The notes under the pieces: generated by a model | The model's input: only the letters and a program-made list of their open reading frames with translations | Databases searched by the model: none | Told to the model about the DNA's origin: nothing | Translations under genes and position numbers: made by a program | Assembly (NCBI RefSeq): GCF_036884655.1 | Contig: NC_088354.1 | Coordinates: 17,989,001 to 18,053,000, forward strand | Direction of reading: 5' to 3' | Length of the DNA stretch: 64,000 nucleotides | Source of the DNA: Musa acuminata AAA Group | Lineage: Eukaryota; Streptophyta; Magnoliopsida; Zingiberales; Musaceae | In this document: piece by piece, positions 22,060 through 32,913 of the stretch | Position numbering within the stretch: the stretch's first letter is position 1 | Layout: each line of letters opens with the position of its first letter

Positions 22060-23340
22060 CGTTAAATCTCATATTTTGATGATGAAACCAATTGATATAT
22101 GTTTATGTTTTAATCCGTATTTTTGAGTGACGTAGGATGCTTCGATCAGGATGAGATAATTAAAGCAGAAAAAATCATGTTGGGCCGAAGGAACATGTTA
22201 GAAGATTGGACGTCAGGCCGGTGGATCGGTCGACATATCGACAGAAGGCTTCGAGCCGTGGATTCGGGCATCGAGCCAAGAAGAGCAGATATTGCACCAA
22301 GGATATTAGAGTTGTGGAGTCAACTGGCCAATTGGGCAATAGGCCGCAAGAGAGAACGATGCACCGAAGAATCAGACGAAGCGTCGATTGCCGAGAGATC
22401 GTCGGAAGTTCGTCGGAAGCTCGCTGGAAGAAGACTTACGGACTTTGTTTAGCTTAGAATATGTCTTAGGAATCGGAGTTAGCACGTAATTGGGATTGGA
22501 TTTGGGCCAACCCAATTAGGGGCTAACTAGGCCCATGTAAGAACTATGTTGGGCCAAATAAGAAGACCAAACAGTGCCCCAAGAAGTCTCACAATCATGG
22601 CACAATCTTCGAGATTATGTCAGGTGATGGTACCGCTAGTCTAGGTAGTTGTACCACCCCTGGCAGGGTGTCAGGCGATGGTACCGCTAGTCTGGGCGGT
22701 GGTACCACCCAGCACTACCCCCCAGGCGGTGGTACCGCCTAGGGCAATGGTACCACCCAGGGTAGTGTTAGCTAGACTGACATTGGGCGGTGGTACCGCC
22801 CGTGCCCGGGGAACCCAGTTTGAATCAACTTGAAGCCTATAAATACCCCTCTCATCCCTGGTTAAAACGCACAAGCATAAAGAGCATAAAAGGAAAGAAA
22901 CACTGTAGAAATCACTTTAGAAATTCGCTCCTCTACTCTAAGTTTAGAATTCTATAAGAGGAGTGTGAGTGCTTATAAGGGTTGTCTCCTAAACCCATGA
23001 AAAGGAGAAGAGGGGTGTAAGAAGGAGTTGGTCTTCATCTATTGAAGGAAGACCTCTAATGGACATCAGTGACCTTATCGGAGGAGGAAGCCAAAAGTAG
23101 ATTGACCGAACCACTTTAAATCTCGATTTGCGTTTACTTTCTGCTATTTATCTTAACTGCAAACTATCTCCATTGCTTTACATCAACTACACTTCTGTAT
23201 GCTTTCAATTTAAGTTAAGTTTCCGAAAACAGTTTTACGTCGAAAATGATTTTATCATACGAAAGTTTTTAAACCGTCATGATACCGCTACACTAATTCA
23301 CCCCCCCCCCCCCCTCTTAGTGCCGACCCTGATCCTAACA
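22060..23340 (+). repeat. 3' LTR of element C
   Basis: 1281 bp, beginning CGTTAAATCTC (mutated TGTTGAATCTC) and ending CCTAACA. It lacks about 300 bp present in the 5' copy: the join is at about 22387, where CGAAGCGTCGA runs straight into CCGAGAGATCGTCGG. Palindrome cluster 22620-22803, TATA 22838-22845, C-run 23301-23314. Confidence 0.85.
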
Positions 23341-25640
23341 GTGATCACTCCTACTTCATTACTTTCATTGATGATTTCTCTAGGTATGGACACATGTACT
23401 TAATGAAGTACAAGTTTGAAACCTTCGAGATATTTAGGGAGTATAAGAATGAAGTAGAGAACTAGATTAGAAAGAGTATTAAGACTTTTCGATCAAATCG
23501 AGGAGGTAAGTACTTGAGTACAGAATTCACCTAATTCCTCAAGGACCATGGGATTCTATCCCAATGGACACCTCCTTATACACCTCAACTCAATGGTGTA
23601 TCAGAAAGGAGGAATTGTACACTATTAGACTTGGTGCGGTCAATGATGAGTTTCGTCGACCTACCCATCTTATTCTAGGAATATACCCTAGAGTCTATAG
23701 TTTACCTTCTGAATAAAGTTCCAACTAAGTCGGTAATGTCTACACTCATATGGAAAGGATAGAAGCCCACTCTTAAGATTATAAAGATTTGAGGCTGCTC
23801 TACTCACGTTAAGAGACACAACCCCGATAAGTTAGAATCTAAGATAGAGCGGTGTAAGATAGTGGGATACCCTAAGGAAATTATGGGTATTACTTGTATC
23901 ACCCTGAGAACCAAAAAGTTTTTGCAGCCAAGAGGACAGTGTTCCTTGAGAAGGAACACATTTTTGATAGAGATAGTGGGAGCATGATAGAGTTGAGTGA
24001 GGTTGAAGAACCTAACTTAAGTACCATTCCACAACTCGAGTTTGTTTAGGTATCTAGCATATAAATTATAACATTATGTAGATCCAAAAGAGTATCCAAT
24101 TCTCTTAAGAGATTTGTGGGACATATCAAAGGAGAGGATGTCGAGGATATTGATCATCAGTCCTACGAGGAGACTATTATGAGTATAGACTCCAGGAAGT
24201 GGCAAGAATCCATGAATTATGAGATGGATTATATATACTCCAATAAGATTTGAAATCTAATTAATGCACCCAAGGGTATCGTACCTAATGATTGCAAGTG
24301 GATCTTCAAGAAGAAGATTGGAGTAGATGAAAAAGTAGATACCTATAAAGCGAGGCTAGTGGTTAAGAGGTATCGTCAAAGGCCAACTATGACGAAACCT
24401 TCTCACCCGTAGTCATGCTAAAATCCATATAAATTCTATTGGCTATTGCAGCATACTATGATTATGAGATCGGATAGATGGACATGAAAATCGTATTCAT
24501 TAATGGCAACTTTGAGGAGAAGGTATATATGATGTAACCTGAGAGATTCATCCCTATAGAAAATCCAGATAATGTGGGTAGATTGTTTAGGTCCATTTAT
24601 GGACCGAAGCAAGCTACCCGAAGTTGGAACATAAGATTTGATGAGGCGATCAGATCTTATGACTTTGTTAAGAATGAATATGAGTCTTGTGTGTACAAAA
24701 AGGTAAGTGGGAGCGCTATCATCTTTTTAGTGTCGTATATAGATAACATTCTGATCATTGGGAATAATATAGGAATTCTCTCTATAGTAAAGACTTGGCT
24801 ATCTATATATTTTTCCATGAAGGACTTAGGGGAAGCATCCTATATCTTGGGGATTCGGATCTATAGAGATAAATCAAGAGAATGCTTAGCTTGTCTTAGT
24901 CCAGATACATAGACACCAATGCCAAAAGGTTTGATATGAAAAATTTTAATAGAGGTCTCAAACCGATGAGACATGAGATATCGCTTTCTAGGAGTATGTT
25001 CCCAAATACTCCTAAAAAAAGAACATAGATAGATATGATATCCTATGCCTCGCCGATAGGGTCTATCATGTATGTTATGCTATGTACCAAGCCTGATATA
25101 ACACATACTTTGAGTGTTAGGAGTAAGTATTAGACGGATCTAGACTTGGAGCACTAGAAAGCAGTAAAATGTATCCTTAAGTACTTGAGAAGAACTAAAG
25201 ACCTTTTACTAGTATATGGAGGAAGTGGCCTCAAGGTTGAGGACTACAGGAACTCGAATTTCCAATCTGATATCGATGATAACAAGTCTAATTCAGGATA
25301 TGTGTTTACCCTGAATGAAGGAATTGTATGATGGAAGAGTTTCAAGCAAAATACTACTGTTGACTCGACCACAGAGGCAAAGTACATTGCTACGGTAGAG
25401 GTAGCAAAGATGAGAGTCTAGATAAAGAAGTTCATCATAGATTTAGGAGTCATGCTGAGTAGCGAGGAGTTGATTCCCTTATATTACAACAACAACGGGG
25501 CGAATACTCAAGCGAAGGAGTCCAAGTCTCATTAGAAGTATAAGCACATTCTGAGGAGGTTCCACCTGATCAGAGAGATCATGGCTTGAAGAGATGTAGT
25601 AGTAAAAAGAGTTCCATCCGAAGATAATATCGTAGATCCA
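23341..25640 (+). pseudogene. integrase, RT and RNase H of O
   Basis: Integrase resumes with HSYFITFIDDFSRYG and SERRNCTLLDLVRSMMS. RT follows with PNDCKWIFKKK, then RLFRSIYGPKQATRSW (24580 on). The RT active site reads VSYIDNILIIG: YVDD has become YIDN, so the second catalytic Asp is lost. RNase H remnants (STTEAKY, the LTKPLS-like PLTKPLSHI) reach about 25640. There are many stops and frameshifts. It cannot encode working enzyme. Confidence 0.85.
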
Positions 25641-25737
25641 CTAACAAAGCCATTGTCTCATATTATCTTTGAGCGTTATAAGGGTCTAATGGGGATCAAA
25701 CACGTAGGTGTAATCAGCTTTAGATCAAGTGAGAGAT

Positions 25738-27403
25738 TGCTAGTCATATATGCCCTACAAGCCAATCACATGAGTGATGGCATGTGTGACATGATACACA
25801 CTCTTTTTTTTATTATTTATTTGATATTTTTTTACTTTTTATTACTTATTGCATATATTGTGATGTCTATGGATCTGTGCAATGGGAATCGAATTGTGAT
25901 GAGATCACGATAATAAAATCGATTTACCGTTAAACATAGACCATAAATACTCTTAGTTATAGGTCACTCGAGAGGGACATCGAGATGACCAGATAGACTG
26001 ATGTGCTATATACATGTCTATATGATAGAGGCGACTGGTCTTATAGTTGTTCATGTGGGGACATTAGGGATACCGCATAGGTGCTCATTATAGAATGAGT
26101 TCATTGATTGATCGACTCATGGAATGCTGGATGGTTGATGATACATCATTATTAGACAACGATTCTATTATCCTAATGGTGTATCTAATCCTTAGACTTA
26201 AGATACCAAGGATGTCTTGTACGAGTACTCCACTCTTTGATATTAGACTTATAGATGTGGAAGTTCCAGATCTAGCACAACCGACCTTACGAGAGCTATT
26301 AAGTATCGATATAGGATCATCTACTCTCAGTGTTATGAGAGAAATATTTCATATATTCTTGCTCAAGCAAATCCCTAGCCAAGGTCATTCAGATTAAGAA
26401 AGAAAGAATTCTTTAGGAGAATCCGATTAGAGTGAGACATAAGTAGAAACCTTATGGGCTTGACAACACCATGCTAGAAATACAGTCTTTAGGATATTAG
26501 ATAGATGAGGGACTATAGATATATGATAACTAAGAACAGACAGGTCCAATGGATTGGATTCTCCTATATCGTTTGGGGACTACGGCGTAATGACCTAATA
26601 CATCCACAGTTGATGTGTCGAGTGAATTATTATGGAGATAATAATTCACTGAGCCAAAAAGAGTTCTGACAGGTATGACTCACGGCCAGCTCAATATTGG
26701 GCCTAGAGGATTATACACATATGGTAGGTATTATGACAAGTATAGGTTCAAATATGATATATCCACTGAAGCCTCTATCTTATTGGATATCCAATAAGTC
26801 CCTAAATTATTGGATCTTATGGATAAAATCCAATAAGAGCCAATGAGAGATTATTAGGTAGAGATCCACTAATCTAAGAGGCTTTGGTAGTTGGATGGAG
26901 ATCCAGTACCCAATAGGGCATGATCCATTAGGGTTAAGTTGATATGGGGCCTATATAAATAGGAATGAACCAAAGGACCATATGGTAGATCCCTTTTGGC
27001 TGCCATATCGTATTCTCCTATACCCCTCTCCTCCTCAGCCAACAGCCCATATTTAGGGTGTGTGGAAATCAAGAAGGGTCGACTGGTCTCATAGTTACAG
27101 TGAAGAGATTTGAGTAGCGATTTGAGGAGTATATTCGCAACCCCTACTGTGTGGATCACCACTAGAGTGGAGGACAATTGACTATTTTTATCCTCTCTCA
27201 TAGATCTATAGGTTTTCAGGGATATACGATCTCCCTTGGTAACACATATTCCTTAACACGTGTGATTTTTTGGTTTCATAGGTTTTTCACACCAATCTTC
27301 GCACGATGATGAAACCTTCTTTTCTACAAGAAATTATGAGATTTTTGTTTTTTGTTTTTTGTTCTTCCGCTATGCATGTGATGTCACCTCAAATTTCTCA
27401 ACA
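25738..27403 (+). repeat. 3' LTR of O
   Basis: 1666 bp, from TGCTAG (after the purine run aagtgagagat) to TTCTCAACA. The TATA box (tataaata) is at 26954-26961. It matches the two halves of the 5' LTR. Confidence 0.9.
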
Positions 27404-27960
27404 ATTTTGTCTCAACTTGAATTCAAGAGTACCATCGAAAAAGTATTAATTTGAATTCAAGTTTATCATATTTTTAAGATAGCATATAGATATGAGGAGT
27501 CTTGTTAAGATTACATCATTAATTGATTTTTTGGTATCAATAACTTAAATATATCTTTGATGACATCAAAGTAATTTTTATTTTTATATAATTAGAACAT
27601 TAATATAAAAGAGAGAAGTAATACCATGATACCATAATACCATGATAAAGGAGGAGAAATAGTAACTCATATTTTTTTTAACAAAGAAGCGATGATTTAT
27701 TATTATTTTATAATAATTTTATAATTTATTATTATTATTATTATTTGATTTATATAAATGATTTATTTATAGTTATATTTTAATAGATATTACACATTGA
27801 TAATTATTGAAACTTGAAATGATTATGATTACAATTCAAAATTTAAAACTTGATTGAATATTAATTTTTATATTGAATCATAATATTGATAATATCAAAT
27901 TTCTTTCAATTTGAAAGAAATATAAGAAATATAAAAATTAGAAAGCATAGACAATTGTAC
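27404..27960 (+). mobile_element. 3' non-coding region of element P, right part (inferred)
   Basis: AT-rich DNA resembling 400-700: shared phrases include GTAACTCATATTTTT and AAACTTGATTGAATATT. It includes the palindrome CTTGAATTCAAG (27417-27428), as in Sirevirus 3' regions. No LTR of P is recognised and no gene is seen. Confidence 0.45.
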
Positions 27961-28680
27961 TCAAACTAGGGGAAATTATCCATTGTACAGAAGTGACGTC
28001 TTATGATGTGCATGAGACCACTATAGAGGATGACATACATAATAGCTGCCGAACATTAAAGCCACAAGTAAGGAGGCAACGAATTCATTGCGAGTAAGAA
28101 ACGTCATAGCCAGAGAAAACCAATAAAACTCCTTCCAAAATATAATAAAAATCAGCCATAGGTTATGAAAGACAAGCATATAAGGTTATTTATGAATTTA
28201 ACAAATAGAAGCTAAGTTTTCTATTAGAGTGTGATTTTCACATTACCCATATTATTACAGTATCCAATTTGAATCAAGAGGGATTTGGCCTCTCATTACC
28301 TCTACCCCTGTTGCTAATACTGTCGCAACGCTTATTGAGCAGCTGAACCCCACTCAACTACTGGATAAATCATCGATGCTGGCTTGTAGAGGTTGAGTTA
28401 CTAATCTCTTTAATGCAATATTCAGGGGGAGATTATTCATCTCTTGAAGTAATTTAGGAGGAGATTCAGCTAATCTCGGATAGAGAGGAGGAGATCGAAA
28501 GACAAGATCATAAATTTCTTGCTCATTTGAGAAAAAGGAGTGAGATCTATGTTTACTAGCATCATGACTGGATTAAATCTTATCTTTACCCTGTCTTTCT
28601 CAAGTATCATAAAAATGGAAAGAAAGTTAGAAAACAAGCCTTACCTTGACTTTTGAACAAAACACCTTACGATCAACTTC
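27961..28680. other. Unassigned 720-bp stretch
   Basis: Mixed-composition DNA with no convincing ORF, LTR or gene on either strand. One purine run (caggggggagattattc-like, around 28432) recalls a polypurine tract, but no LTR follows. Confidence 0.5.
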
Positions 28681-29238
28681 TTGAACAGCCCACAGCCCAC
28701 CTCCTCTCTTAATCTAACCCTAATTTATATTAAGGGGGTGTGGTGGCTACGAAAATAGGCATAAATAGGGCAGCAAGGAAGTAGTTTTTTGTAACCATAG
28801 GATTCTAAAGAAAATGAGGAGAACAAGGCAGAAAAGGAAGAGAAAGAAATGAAAGAAAACAAGGACAACACAGAGAGACTGTTCTCAATCATCTAACAGT
28901 GTTCTCATCTCAGGTTAGATCAAATCTACAGTAGACTCTTGCTGTGATTACTTGGGGAGGTTTTAGATATTGTGGACAGTGACATGATCCTTATATCTCA
29001 GTTATTCTCTTATGATTATTGATAGGGTTTAGGGCAAGAGATTGAGATTTGTATATTCATTATTCTCATAGTGGATTATCTCTAGTTTGCCCCGTGGTTT
29101 TTACCTTTCATATTAGAAGGGTTTTCCACGTATATCTTTATGTTCTATTTGATTGTGATTTCATTTAATTCCGCTGCATATCATGGCCTACTAGTATTTG
29201 TTCATATACAAAGGTTATTCCTCTTTATATTCCCATCA
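28681..29238 (+). repeat. 5' LTR of D, 5'-truncated
   Basis: It matches the E LTR in reverse complement (GCCCACAGCCCAC at the start, ATATTCCCATCA at the end) but lacks the first ~45 bp. Confidence 0.8.
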
Positions 29239-29285
29239 ACTAGTATCAGAGCAAGGGTTTGGTGATTTAATTTTTGTATTTGAAC

Positions 29286-30096
29286 ATGGAGGCTAGTAAT
29301 GTTTCTCGCATGATTAATTTAAATGGAAAAAAATTGGATGATATGGAAACCGAGAATGGAAGATCTCTTGTATTGCAAAGATTTGTATGGATCTTTGTAG
29401 GGGGATAGTGCAAAACCCATAACTATGACAGATAATGAGTGGAAGTGGTTAGATCAAAAAATAATTAGGATTATTCGATAGTGGCTTAATGATAGTGTCT
29501 TTCACTATGTTTCTACTGAAATTTCTGCATATTCTCTTTGAAAAAAGTTGAAAAGTCTCTATGAAAGAAAAATAGCTGGCAACAAAGCTTTTTTGATCAG
29601 AAAACTTGTGAACCTAAAATATAGAGAGGATGCTTCTATTACTGAGCATTTAAATAAAATGCAGAGTATTACTAACCAGTTATTCTCTATGAAAATGTCT
29701 CTTGATAATGAGTTGCAGGCATTGTTACTTCTCAGTTCATTACTAGAAAGTTGGGAGACACTGGTGGTTTCCCTCAGTAATTCTGCGCCAGATGGTGTTG
29801 TCACTATGAGTCAAATAACAAGCAGTTTGTTGAATGAGGAGTTGAGAAGACAGAGTTCAGCAACATCTCAGAATGATTCACAGGCACTTATCTCAAAGAA
29901 CAGAGGAAGGTCAAAATCTAGAAGTAGTTCATGCATGAGTAGAAACAAGTCAAGATCAAGAAAAGATATTGTTTGCTATAACTGTGGTGAGAAAGGACAT
30001 TACAAGAACCAATGTAAGCAACCTAAGAAGAGCAAGAAAAAGGGAAAAGAAGTGGAGTCTATAGAGTCAAAAGATAATATCACAGCTACAGTGTAG
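29286..30096 (+). pseudogene. gag of D
   Basis: ATG 29286 gives MEASNVSRMINLNGK, the same start as E gag, but a frameshift and stops disrupt the first ~90 codons. From 29548 the frame is open for 182 codons: KLVNLKYREDASITEHLN, then a Ser/Arg/Lys-rich stretch and an intact CCHC zinc knuckle CYNCGEKGHYKNQC (29974-30015) for RNA binding. It ends at a TAG at 30094. Confidence 0.85.
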
Positions 30097-31872
30097 GATG
30101 GTGATTATTTAATTTTGTCTCCTTCTGATGATATTTTTTCTTGTGTGTGTCAGGATCTTGAGTGGGTGATTGACATAGGTGCTTCTAATCGTGTTGTCAA
30201 GATGGGCAACTATGGCATAACAGACATTATAGGCATGGGTGATATCCATTTAAAGATCAACCTTGGCTGCAAGTTGGTGCTTAAGGATGTGAGGCATGTG
30301 GTTGACTTGAGGCTGAATTTAATTTCAGTTGGAAGGCTAGATGATGAAGACTATGATAGCATATTTTAATAGAGGGCAATGGAAGCTCAATAAGAGTTCT
30401 CTTGTTATAGCTAATGAAAAGAAATATCATACTTTGTACAGGTTGCAGGCTAAAGCTTATGGTGAGTAGTTAAATGCTACAGAAAAAGACTTCAGCATGG
30501 AGTTATGGCATAGGCGACTGGGACACATGAGCGAGAAGGGGCTGCAAGCTCAGCTCTTTCCAAGAGAGAGATATTGTCAGACCTCAAATGTATACATCTG
30601 AACCATTGTATTGATTGTTTAGCAGGTAAATAGCATAGAGTTTCATTTGCTAGTCCTGTTTTATCTAGAAAAATGCATGTCTTAGACCGTGTTTATACAT
30701 ATGTATGTGGTCCTTTGAGGACAAAAACTCCTGGTGTATCTGTTGATGCTCTTGGTATAAGTGGTGCACTTTATTTTATCATTTTTATAGATGATTTTTT
30801 CAGGAAAGTTTGGGCCTATGCTTTGAAGACCAAAGATCATATTATTAATGTCTTCAAAGAGTTTCATGTTAGGGTTAAAAGGGAGACAGAAAGACAATTG
30901 AAATGCATAAGATCAGATAATGGTGGTAAGTATACAGGATTATTTAATGATTATTGTAGGTCACATAGGATCCAATATGAGATGACAGTACCTAGTACAC
31001 CTCAGCATAATGCAATTGCAGAGAGGATGAACTGCACCATCATGGAAAAGATCATATGTATGCTTTCACAGGCCAAGCTACCCAAAAGGTTTTAGGATTA
31101 GGCTTTGAGGACTGCAGTTGATGTGATCAACTTATCACCATGTACAACCCTAGATGATGATATTGCAGAGCATGTATGGTCAGGGAAAGATGTTTCCTAT
31201 AGGCATTTGAGAGTGTTTGGTTGTCATGCATTTACATATATTCCAGACAATGAGAGGTCCAAGTTGGATGGTAAGTCTAAAGAATGTATTTTTCTTGGCT
31301 ACTCACATGATCATTTTTAATACAGGCTTTGGGATCCAGAAAAGTAGAAGGTGTTTAGAAGTAGAGACGTAGTCTTCTTTGAGGATCAAACTTTTAAAGA
31401 TTTGTAGAAGAAGGCACTAGCCAATACTTTTGCAGAAGGATTAGCAGATTGTGACCCAATTACTCCTCCAGTATATCAGGGTGATGGGGGAGATGTGCAG
31501 GAAGATAGTGTAGAGCCTGATGTTGATCTACCTACAGGACATGTTGAGCAAGAAGAAGTTGGAGAGCAACTTCCCGTAGAACCTCAGTTGAGAAGATCTT
31601 CAAGACAACATCAACCTTCCAGAAGGTACTCTACAGATGAGTATGTTATGCTTACTGATGTAGGTGAACCAGAGAGTTACCAGGAAGCAGTTAAAAGTGA
31701 GCAGAAAGTAAAGTAGTTGTAGCTTCAGAAAATTCACACAGATGATAACGATGCAGACATGTTGACAAAGACCTTACAAAAAGAAAGACAGGAGATATGC
31801 CGACAGTTGGTCGGTATGGCTTCACATTGTGGAGAAATGAGACAGCCTCCCTTATGGGCTGAAGGGGGAGGT
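30097..31872 (+). pseudogene. pol remnant of D (protease, integrase, RNase H tail)
   Basis: The protease region keeps EWVIDIGASNR (active site D-T-G altered to D-I-G). A gap removes about 20 residues after it. The pre-integrase HRRLGHMSEKG and integrase (FIDDFFRKVW, CIRSDNGGKY, AERMNCTIMEK) follow with several stops. After SEQKVK (31714) the sequence jumps straight to LQLQKIHTDD of the RNase H end: about 1.5 kb of RT and RNase H, present in E, is missing. Non-functional. Confidence 0.85.
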
Positions 31873-32228
31873 TATTGGGCTGGCAACCCATAGATTCAGT
31901 CCATAGTGGGCTTGAACAGCCCACAGCCCATTTCCTCTCTTAACCTAACCCTATTTTATATTAGGGGGGTGTTGTGGTTGCAAAAATAGGCATAAATAGG
32001 GCAGCAAGGAAGCAGTTTTTTGTAGCCATGGGATTCCAAAGAAAAGGAGGAGAACAAGGTAAAAAAAGAAGAGAAAGAAAAGGAAGAAAACAAGGACAAC
32101 GCAAAGAGACTATTCTCAATCATCTAGTAGTGTTCTTATCTCAAGTTAGATCAAATCTACAGTAGACTCTTGCTGTGATTACTTGGAGAGGTTTTAGATA
32201 TTGTGGACAGTGACGTGATCCTTGTATC
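31873..32228 (+). repeat. 3' LTR of D, first part
   Basis: It starts TATTGGGCTG (TGTTGGGC with one change) and holds 'gcataaatag' as TATA. It is interrupted after CCTTGTATC by E and continues at 37507. Confidence 0.85.
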
Positions 32229-32832
32229 TGATGGGGATATAAACAGGAATAACATTTATATAGGAACAAATACTAGAAGACCAAAATATGCAGCGGAATA
32301 AAATGGAAACACAATCAAACATAACACCAAGATATACGTGGAAAACCCCTTCAATGTGAAGGGTAAAAACCACGGGGCAAACTAGAGATAATCCGCTATG
32401 AGAATAATGAATGTACAAATCTCAATCTCTTGCCCAAAACCCTAGCAACAACCACAAGAGAATAACTGGGATACAAGGATCACGTCACTGCCCACAATAT
32501 CTAAAACTCCCAAGTAATCACAGCAAGAGCCTACTGTAGATTTGATCTAACCTGAGATGAGAACACTGCTAGATGATTGAGAACAGTCTCTCTACGTTGT
32601 CCTTGTCTTCTTCCCTTTCTTTCTCTTCATTTTCTGCCTTGTTCTCCTTCTTCTCTTTGGAATCTCGTGGCTGCCAAAGATCTGCCTCGTTGCTGCCTTT
32701 TTATAGCCTTAATCTGCCTCTAAAACGCAGCCATCATACCCCCCTAATCTTAATTAGGGTTAGGTTAAGAGGGGGTGTGGGCTATGGGCTGATAAAGCCC
32801 ACATGGGCTGAATATGGGCCATTAGCCCAACA
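32229..32832 (-). repeat. 3' LTR of E
   Basis: Minus-strand orientation: TGTTGGGCT at 32832 down to CCCCATCA at 32229. The minus-strand TATA box (ggctataaaaagg) is at about 32695-32708. Confidence 0.95.
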
Positions 32833-32913
32833 ACCTCCCCCTTCAGCCCATAAGGGAGGCTGTCCCATAACTCTTCAATGTGAAGTCATGCCGACCAACT
32901 GTCGGCATATCTC

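Larger units (their letters stand above)
17237..23340 (+). mobile_element. Sirevirus element C (gag only), nested in O integrase
   Basis: It runs from TGTTGAATCTC to CCTAACA and is flanked by a perfect GTGAT duplication (17232-17236 and 23341-23345). 5' LTR, PBS-like site, gag, a long 3' non-coding region and 3' LTR are present. Protease, integrase, RT and RNase H are absent. It is either an internal-deletion copy or a gag-only derivative needing pol in trans. Confidence 0.9.
705..27403 (+). mobile_element. Angela-like Ty1/copia retrotransposon O (split by three nested elements)
   Basis: Two matching LTRs bound the element: the 5' copy is 705-2222 plus 10311-10479 and the 3' copy is 25738-27403. 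A primer-binding site for initiator tRNA-Met (TGGTATCAGAGCC) follows the 5' LTR. Coding pieces in the order gag, PR, IN, RT, RH lie at 12562-13095, 16285-17236 and 23341-25640. Phrases such as NYMDWLRNLRIVL in gag and SERRNCTLLDLVRSMMS in integrase suit the Angela lineage. The flanks read AATTT and ATTTT, an imperfect target duplication. Elements A, B and C are inserted in it. Every coding domain carries stops, so it is dead as an autonomous element. Confidence 0.85.

Noticed and set aside
22123..22452. 109-codon ORF on the plus strand
   Set aside because: It falls in U3 of the 3' LTR of C and has no counterpart in the other LTRs.
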